This document shows, in pieces, positions 1-3,674 of a DNA stretch of 6,893 nucleotides. The position numbers and the translations under genes were made by a program. Under the pieces are notes generated by a model, which had not been told where the DNA came from, searched no databases, and saw only the letters and a list, made by a program, of their open reading frames with translations. The stretch is from an uncultured Gammaproteobacteria bacterium (GTDB lineage Bacteria > Pseudomonadota > Gammaproteobacteria > Rariloculales > Rariloculaceae): NCBI GenBank assembly GCA_946887385.1, contig CAMPKU010000224.1, positions 1 through 6,893 of the forward strand, in the 5' to 3' direction. The stretch's first letter is position 1. Every line of letters starts with the position of its first letter.

Positions 1-455
1 AGATCACGAGCATCCTGTTCGACTGGGTGTTCGACGGCACGATCAACCGCATCACACAGAGCGACGATGTCCTCACGTTCGAGTACGGCCGCGGCCTCGA
101 GCGGACCGTGCATTTGGATATGGACGCGCATCCGGCGGGCATTGCGCCGAGCAGGGCCGGCCATTCGATCGGGCGCTGGGACGGCGACACGCTCGTCGTG
201 GACACGGTGGCGTTCGAGCCCGGCAGCCTGGCCGGCGCGGTCGCCCACAGCAGCGAGTTGCATATCGTCGAGCGGTTTACGCTCGATCCAAACACGCTCG
301 CCTTGAAGCGCGACTACGTGGCAGACGACCCGCTCTACTTCGCCGATCGATACGTAGGGTCCGATACGGTGCTGCCGGCCGATGCTCCCTTCGCCGTCGA
401 TGCGTGCGAGGAGCTTGCATACGAATATCGGGCCGAGAGATCCGTGGCCGAATAG
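1..455 (+). CDS. 3' part of a conserved protein of unknown function (GHSIGRWDGDTLVVDT motif)
   Basis: The gene is cut by the left edge of the window. The frame is open from base 3 and gives 150 visible residues up to the TAG at 453-455. An internal GTG at 27 is in frame, but the reading continues upstream of it (ITSILFDW), so it is probably not the start. The clearest signature is GHSIGRWDGDTLVVDT at visible residues 54-69. I recognise this motif from a widespread family of uncharacterised, usually exported, proteins of Gram-negative soil and marine bacteria, in which the phrase 'G.S.G.WEGDTLVVDT' precedes a Phe and a stretch of beta strands. After it come alternating hydrophobic strands (LHIVERFTL, LALKRDYVADDPLYF) that suggest a beta-rich fold. 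No catalytic motif or membrane segment is visible in this part. The function is unknown. It ends only 15 bases before the stop of the opposing Xre-type gene, so transcripts from the two strands may overlap. Confidence 0.85.
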   Translation, partial: ITSILFDWVFDGTINRITQSDDVLTFEYGRGLERTVHLDMDAHPAGIAPSRAGHSIGRWDGDTLVVDTVAFEPGSLAGAVAHSSELHIVERFTLDPNTLALKRDYVADDPLYFADRYVGSDTVLPADAPFAVDACEELAYEYRAERSVAE

Positions 456-470
456 CCCGCGAGGCAGGCC

Positions 471-719
471 TTAGCGATTCCCCTGCTCGCCCTCCGCGTT
501 TTCGGCGGGTTCTGGCCAGCTAAACACCGCTTCGAGCGGCTTCCCGAAAACGCGCGAGATCTTGAACGCCACCTCGAGCGACGGCGAGTACTTGCCGAGC
601 TCGATCGCGTTGATGGTTTGCCGCGTGACGTTGACGCGCTCGGCCAGGTCCTGCTGCGTCATCTCGTTATGCTCGAAGCGGAGTCTTCGGATGTGGTTTT
701 CGATACGAGTCTTACCCAT
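471..719 (-). CDS. Xre/Cro-CI family HTH transcriptional regulator (82 aa)
   Basis: This is a small DNA-binding protein of 82 residues made up almost wholly of one Xre-type helix-turn-helix domain. The helix pair reads MTQQDLAERVNVTRQTINAIE (residues 20-40): Gln22-Gln23-Asp24 opens helix 2 and Thr32-Arg33-Gln34-Thr35 opens the recognition helix. It continues with the typical GKYSPSLEVAFKISRVFGKPLEAVF (residues 42-66). The last 15 residues are acidic and polar. Short single-domain regulators with a 'TRQTINAIE.GKY.PSL' core are commonly paired with a small membrane protein, and here the membrane-protein gene lies immediately upstream. The ATG at 719 follows that gene's TGA after only 2 bases (TGAGCATG), which implies translational coupling. 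A longer frame runs through this region up to 1205, but its upstream part is the shadow of the membrane-protein gene, so the ATG next to the domain is chosen. The expected role is to bind the operon's own promoter (see the dyad at 1171-1193); the signal it answers is unknown. Confidence 0.93.
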   Translation of the reverse strand: MGKTRIENHIRRLRFEHNEMTQQDLAERVNVTRQTINAIELGKYSPSLEVAFKISRVFGKPLEAVFSWPEPAENAEGEQGNR

Positions 720-721
720 GC

Positions 722-1147
722 TCAAAAACCACGGCGATAGAAATAGATGCGCATCGCGTAGTTGGTGATTTCGGCCACGACGAATGAGAGCAGCACTACG
801 AACCCGAGTCCAATTTCGTTCGCGCCGGCGTGAATCGTCACGAAGATGCCGCCGAGACTCAGAATCACGAAGACGTACCAGGCGACGGCGCGGCTCTTGA
901 GCTCGATCAGCTGCTCGCGCTCGTCTTTCGGTGTTCTGGCGTCGAGCGGCGATCGGATGCGCATGACGATGGCGGCGATGATTTGGATGGCGACGAACGT
1001 CGCAATCATCAGCATCAGCACGTGCAGCACCCAGATATCGGGCGGTGGCGCCAGCATGCGGGTCGGCGAAATATGCAGCCAGAACAACAGCAAGACGAAG
1101 ATCAGGGTGATCAGCGTGACCCACGCGCGTTTTTCTCGGAATGACAT
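722..1147 (-). CDS. Four-helix integral membrane protein, partner of the Xre regulator (DUF2178-like)
   Basis: The product has 141 residues with four predicted membrane helices, at about residues 9-25, 40-63, 87-105 and 111-133. The loop between helices 2 and 3 is polar and charged (RSPLDARTPKDEREQLIELKSRA, residues 65-87). A 'DER..LIELKS' loop placed just before a third helix resembles the small inner-membrane proteins of the DUF2178 type that are often encoded beside Xre regulators. That family assignment is from memory and uncertain. No enzymatic or transport motif is visible. The gene is first in a two-gene unit, with the regulator starting 2 bases after its stop. The pairing suggests that the membrane protein controls, or is controlled by, the regulator, possibly as a membrane-state sensor; this is inference. 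The ATG at 1147 is chosen because a short leader from a promoter at about 1182-1210 precedes it. The ribosome-binding site is weak (ACGG about 8 bases upstream). Confidence 0.9.
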   Translation of the reverse strand: MSFREKRAWVTLITLIFVLLLFWLHISPTRMLAPPPDIWVLHVLMLMIATFVAIQIIAAIVMRIRSPLDARTPKDEREQLIELKSRAVAWYVFVILSLGGIFVTIHAGANEIGLGFVVLLSFVVAEITNYAMRIYFYRRGF

Positions 1148-1170
1148 CGCTTAGCCGTCTGTTGACAAAT

Positions 1171-1193
1171 ATTGCAGACGAAACGTATGCAAT
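1171..1193. promoter_or_regulatory. 23-bp dyad, candidate operator for the Xre regulator
   Basis: An interrupted palindrome has outer arms ATTGCA (1171-1176) and TGCAAT (1188-1193) and inner arms ACG (1178-1180) and CGT (1184-1186), all centred on base 1182. Nine of eleven base pairs match; only 1177/1187 and 1181/1183 fail. Its length and near-perfect symmetry suit a dimeric helix-turn-helix repressor. It lies over the -10 and start point of the promoter that reads into the membrane protein/Xre unit, which is the usual place for autorepression. The link to this particular regulator is inferred from position. Confidence 0.5.
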
Positions 1194-1210
1194 TTCATAT
1201 TCCATGTCAA
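1182..1210 (-). promoter_or_regulatory. Putative sigma70-type promoter for the membrane protein/Xre unit
   Basis: On the minus strand a perfect -35 TTGACA (1210-1205) is followed after 17 bases by TACGTT (1187-1182), a weak -10 that matches TATAAT at 3 of 6 positions. A transcript would begin near 1175 and give a leader of about 28 bases before the ATG at 1147. The candidate operator dyad at 1171-1193 covers the -10 and the start point, so binding there should repress. Confidence 0.5.
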
Positions 1211-1244
1211 TTATTTAGCACTCTGAGTAAAATATTATTGACAT
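1204..1244. repeat. 41-bp imperfect dyad joining the two divergent -35 elements
   Basis: ATGTCAAT (1204-1211) and ATTGACAT (1237-1244) are perfect inverted copies and contain the -35 hexamers of the two opposing promoters. ACTCTGAGT (1220-1228) lies exactly at the same centre, base 1224. Counting the spacers, 15 of 20 base pairs match. The AT-rich spacers (TATTTA, AAAATATT) could act as UP elements for both directions, or the central ACTC/GAGT could be a protein site. See the findings for the caveat about chance symmetry. Confidence 0.45.
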
Positions 1245-1265
1245 TCCGCTCGCCGAGTGGACAAT
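1238..1265 (+). promoter_or_regulatory. Putative sigma70-type promoter for the hydrolase gene
   Basis: A perfect -35 TTGACA (1238-1243) and a -10 GACAAT (1260-1265, 4 of 6 to TATAAT) are separated by 16 bases. A transcript would start near 1272 and give a leader of about 27 bases before the ATG at 1299. A possible in-frame GTG at 1257 lies inside this promoter, which argues against that start. Confidence 0.55.
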
Positions 1266-1286
1266 AGGCCGCCTCGCATATCCCAC

Positions 1287-1290
1287 GAGG
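1287..1290 (+). promoter_or_regulatory. Ribosome-binding site deciding the hydrolase start
   Basis: GAGG sits 8 bases before the ATG at 1299. The alternative in-frame GTG at 1257 has no such site and would add 14 charged and polar residues in front of what is otherwise a normal signal sequence. Confidence 0.6.
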
Positions 1291-1298
1291 CGCGCGAC

Positions 1299-2357
1299 AT
1301 GAAACGCAGCAGCAAGGTCCTTTTGATCAGCGGCGCCGCCATCGCCGCGCTTGCCGGGGCCGCCACGTTCCTTCACTCGCCCGCGCTGCACCGGCACTTC
1401 GCTGCCTTGCACGGAGGCGGCGGCCTGCACGGCCAGGCGGGCATCCACGCGAGCGGTCCGGCCGCCGACATGGTGGGCGAATCCGGCGGCGACCCGCTGC
1501 TGAACGCGCGTGCTCGGGACGGTGTCGCCACGATCGGCACGCGGTGGGACGCCGCGGCGTTCGCCGAGACCGTCGCGCTCTACACGGACGTGCATCGCGG
1601 CGTCGAATGGCCGGGCTTGCTCGAGCCCGAGCTCGTCCGCTACGGGCCCGCCGCAGAGCAAACATTCGAGGTCTACCGGCCGGAGCAGGCATTCAGCGAG
1701 CCGGGCCCCGTGTTTCTGTTTCTGCATGGCAACGGGCTCGGCAACGGCGACCGCATCGCCCCCGGCAGCGACGGGCTCATCTACAGTCATCTTGGCAAGC
1801 TCGGCGCCATGGCCGGCGGCATCGGTGTGACGATGAGCTATCGCGTACGCAACGGCAGCGGCGGTAACGACGGCACGGCCGCGACGCTCGATGCAGGTAC
1901 CGAAGATCTCCGTCGCGTCATCGAGTGGCTCACCGAGAACGTCGCGTCATACGGCGGCGATCCCGACACGATCGTGATCCTAGCCAACTCCGAAGGCGCG
2001 ACGACGACGGCTGCGTATCTGTTCGACGAAGATCGACAGCCGGATTCCGGACCGAAGGTGGCGGCGGCGATCCTGGCGTCGGGGCTGTTCGGCTCGTTCG
2101 CGCCTGAGATCGAGCCGCTCGTATTCGGCTACGAAGGCGAGCGCGTGCCGCTGGCGCTCTGGACTGCGCAATACGACACGGCCGCAGTCGCCGCCGGTAT
2201 CGCCGATCTCCACGAGCTACTGTGCCGCAAGTACGACGGCTGCCCGTGGACCGACCATCTCGAAGGCCACAACCATGTCTCGCACATCATGAGTCTCGGC
2301 ACGGCGGATACATCCGCGCTGAACTCGTTCATTCGCTTCTATCATACGGTGCGATAA
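1299..2357 (+). CDS. Exported alpha/beta hydrolase, carboxylesterase/lipase type (352 aa)
   Basis: This is a predicted serine ester hydrolase acting outside the cytoplasm. The N-terminus is a signal sequence or anchor (basic MKRSSK, then hydrophobic residues 7-25, with a possible cleavage near AGA-AT at 20-22). A Gly/His-rich linker (residues 26-52) follows, and then the hydrolase core. In the core, VFLFLHGNGLG (138-148) supplies the HG of the oxyanion loop. The nucleophile elbow is LANSEGA, with Ser231, preceded by the esterase-typical 'EDLRRVIEWL...YGGDPDTIVIL'. Asp293 (LWTAQYDTA) is the probable acid. The catalytic His is 324 or 326 in EGHNHVSH, as in esterases that end 'HNH.S'. Cys309 and Cys315 could form a disulfide in the periplasm. 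The first Gly of the usual GxSxG is Ala229. The natural substrate cannot be read from the sequence. The ATG at 1299 is chosen for its ribosome-binding site. The gene diverges from the membrane protein/Xre unit, and an LpxR-like gene follows 158 bases downstream on the same strand. Confidence 0.9.
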   Translation: MKRSSKVLLISGAAIAALAGAATFLHSPALHRHFAALHGGGGLHGQAGIHASGPAADMVGESGGDPLLNARARDGVATIGTRWDAAAFAETVALYTDVHRGVEWPGLLEPELVRYGPAAEQTFEVYRPEQAFSEPGPVFLFLHGNGLGNGDRIAPGSDGLIYSHLGKLGAMAGGIGVTMSYRVRNGSGGNDGTAATLDAGTEDLRRVIEWLTENVASYGGDPDTIVILANSEGATTTAAYLFDEDRQPDSGPKVAAAILASGLFGSFAPEIEPLVFGYEGERVPLALWTAQYDTAAVAAGIADLHELLCRKYDGCPWTDHLEGHNHVSHIMSLGTADTSALNSFIRFYHTVR

Positions 2358-2515
2358 ATCCTCGCGTGCAGCGAGAGCCCCGCATACTGCACAACTGCCT
2401 TTCCACTCCTCTTCTCGCGCCGACACGGCTTGCGCGGCTGCCGAGATCCGCGTGCGTCCGATCGGCTGGCCCGCCAGCAGCAAACTCGCGATACTGCCAT
2501 TAACGAACGGTTTTT
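2358..2515 (+). other. Intergenic spacer between the hydrolase and LpxR-like genes
   Basis: These 158 bases hold no convincing gene. Two small hairpins are visible, CTCGC/GCGAG at 2361-2375 and GCTGG/CCAGC at 2465-2478, each with a 5-bp stem and no following T run, so neither is a good terminator. I see no promoter with acceptable -35 and -10 boxes, so the LpxR-like gene may be transcribed from the hydrolase promoter or from a non-sigma70 promoter. Confidence 0.4.
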
Positions 2516-3601
2516 ATGCAGCACAGCCGCGTGAACTATAACGTCACACGACTCGGCCTCCGGCTGCTATCGACCTTGGCGATGCAATTGCCGACAACCC
2601 TCTTGGCGGCAGACTCCGGGCAGCGCGCGGATGTCGAGCTCACGGCTGGTACCTGGCGCGTCGAGTTCGACAATGACGCATTCTTCGACTCCGATAACAA
2701 GTTCACCAGCGGCATTTCCGTTCAGCGCCACAGCAACCTGGCAACGAGCTGGGACGACGTGCGCATGCCCGGCTGGACCAAGTTCGGCCGGCGACTGCCG
2801 GGCCTCCACCGTGCGGACTCCTACCGCCGCATGGGGGTGTCTATTGGGCAGAATTTGCAGACGCCGGACGATCTCGAAGCCACCGAGCTGATACTCGACG
2901 ACGTGCCCTACGCGGCCGCACTCGGAGTGGAGCTCAACTGGACGGCTTTCGATGACGACGTGTTCCAAGGCTACGGACTTTTGTTCGGTGTCATTGGCCC
3001 GCTCGCGGCGGGCGAGCCCGTACAGAAAATCTTTCACGAGCTCAACGGTTCGGCAGAAGCTCGAGGTTGGGACCACCAGCTGGCGAGTGAATTGGTCGTC
3101 AACTTCAACGGCATGCACAAGAGAAAGATAGGAGCGCTCGGCAACCCGGAAGCATGGTCCGCCGACCTCGCCATCGATGCCGACTTCGGAGTGGGAACCG
3201 CCCTCGTCTTTGCAGAGGCTGCTCTCGAGCTTCGAGCGGGTTTCAACGTGCCGCGCGGATTCGCGTTCGCGCCGGACCCGATCGGGCGGACGCTCGCCTA
3301 CGACGCTGTTCTTTGGCGTCCCGTAACGCAAGGCATGTCCATGTACGTGTCGGCGGTTGCGCGCGCCGTGTGGATGCCGCATTTCGTGTTCCTCGATGGC
3401 AGTCTGTTTCGCGATGGTCACAGCATCGACAAGGACAGCACGCTGTCGCAGACGATCACTGGTCTTCACGTCGGCTGGCGCCGTTGGAGCGTGCACTTCA
3501 GTTCGTGGAGGTCCTCGGCGAGCGTCCTGTCACCGGCGCCCGATCCCAGCAACCACTTCGGGACGATCGCCATCGATTGGAAGTTCAACTTTCCCCAATA
3601 G
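2516..3601 (+). CDS. LpxR-family outer-membrane protein, lipid A 3'-O-deacylase homologue (DUF2219)
   Basis: LpxR is an outer-membrane beta-barrel that removes the 3'-acyloxyacyl group of lipid A. This 361-residue homologue has a signal peptide (arginines at 5 and 12, a hydrophobic stretch to about 31, cut near LLAA-DSG) and ends in FNFPQ, unlike the usual terminal Phe of a barrel. Family landmarks appear in order: VEFDNDAFF with Asn53-Asp54; DNKFTSGISV with Thr64; GVSIGQNLQTPDDL (107-120); DDVPYAAALGVELNW (128-142); FGVIGPLAAGEPVQ (157-170); His174 in FHELNG; and GWDHQL (184-189). Asn53, Asp54, Thr64 and His174 line up with active-site positions 9, 10, 34 and 122 of the Salmonella enzyme as I recall it. 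The ungapped equivalent of Glu128 is Ala180, with Glu181 beside it, and no Lys occupies the loop of Lys67. Strand-like repeats fill the rest, as in a 12-stranded barrel. The ATG at 2516 has only a weak ribosome-binding site (AACGG); the ATG at 2582 would destroy the signal peptide. Family membership is firm; activity is uncertain. Confidence 0.88.
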   Translation: MQHSRVNYNVTRLGLRLLSTLAMQLPTTLLAADSGQRADVELTAGTWRVEFDNDAFFDSDNKFTSGISVQRHSNLATSWDDVRMPGWTKFGRRLPGLHRADSYRRMGVSIGQNLQTPDDLEATELILDDVPYAAALGVELNWTAFDDDVFQGYGLLFGVIGPLAAGEPVQKIFHELNGSAEARGWDHQLASELVVNFNGMHKRKIGALGNPEAWSADLAIDADFGVGTALVFAEAALELRAGFNVPRGFAFAPDPIGRTLAYDAVLWRPVTQGMSMYVSAVARAVWMPHFVFLDGSLFRDGHSIDKDSTLSQTITGLHVGWRRWSVHFSSWRSSASVLSPAPDPSNHFGTIAIDWKFNFPQ

Positions 3602-3624
3602 GAGCGAGCCTTGCCGCTCCTATT
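3597..3624. terminator. Perfect 10-bp hairpin at the convergent junction, probable terminator
   Basis: AATAGGAGCG (3597-3606) and CGCTCCTATT (3615-3624) form a perfect stem around the 8-base loop AGCCTTGC. The left arm includes the TAG stop of the LpxR-like gene. The gene ending on the opposite strand stops at 3675, so the hairpin could serve either transcript. Neither side has a real T tract: the plus strand continues CTGG and the minus strand continues GGGG. It may therefore work poorly as an intrinsic terminator and act instead as an RNA 3'-end stabiliser. Confidence 0.5.
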
Positions 3625-3674
3625 CTGGCGCCGTTCTACGCATCGTCCGCCTTAAGAACACCGCTCCCGGTCGC

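Larger units (their letters stand above)
1148..1298. promoter_or_regulatory. Divergent control region between the membrane protein/Xre unit and the hydrolase gene
   Basis: These 151 bases separate two genes transcribed away from each other. Bases 1160-1245 are markedly AT-rich against a GC-rich background, as expected for promoter DNA. Perfect TTGACA hexamers face both ways: minus strand at 1210-1205 and plus strand at 1238-1243. Two separate dyad symmetries sit in the same stretch (1171-1193 and 1204-1244). A third TTGACA on the plus strand (1162-1167) has no convincing -10 behind it. Confidence 0.75.

Noticed and set aside
1162..1191. Possible third promoter on the plus strand (TTGACA 1162-1167)
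   Set aside because: The best -10 at suitable spacing is TATGCA (3 of 6 at 18 bases), and it would read into the divergent promoter zone.
471..1205. Single 244-residue frame covering both the regulator and the membrane-protein region on the minus strand
   Set aside because: Only its last 82 residues make an Xre domain. The rest is Arg/His-rich shadow sequence overlapping a clean four-helix membrane protein in another frame.
1257..1298. GTG start for the hydrolase 14 codons upstream
   Set aside because: It lies in the probable -10 region, lacks a ribosome-binding site, and would put polar residues in front of a normal signal sequence.
1215..1790. 191-residue minus-strand frame opposite the hydrolase
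   Set aside because: It is antisense to a gene with recognisable catalytic motifs and has no family features; such frames are common in high-GC DNA.
2361..2375. CTCGC/GCGAG hairpin after the hydrolase as a terminator
   Set aside because: It has only a 5-bp stem and no T run.
2567..3496. 309-residue minus-strand frame opposite the LpxR-like gene
   Set aside because: Its composition is shadow-like (rich in Arg, His, Val), with no motif and no start context, and the plus-strand frame has clear family landmarks.
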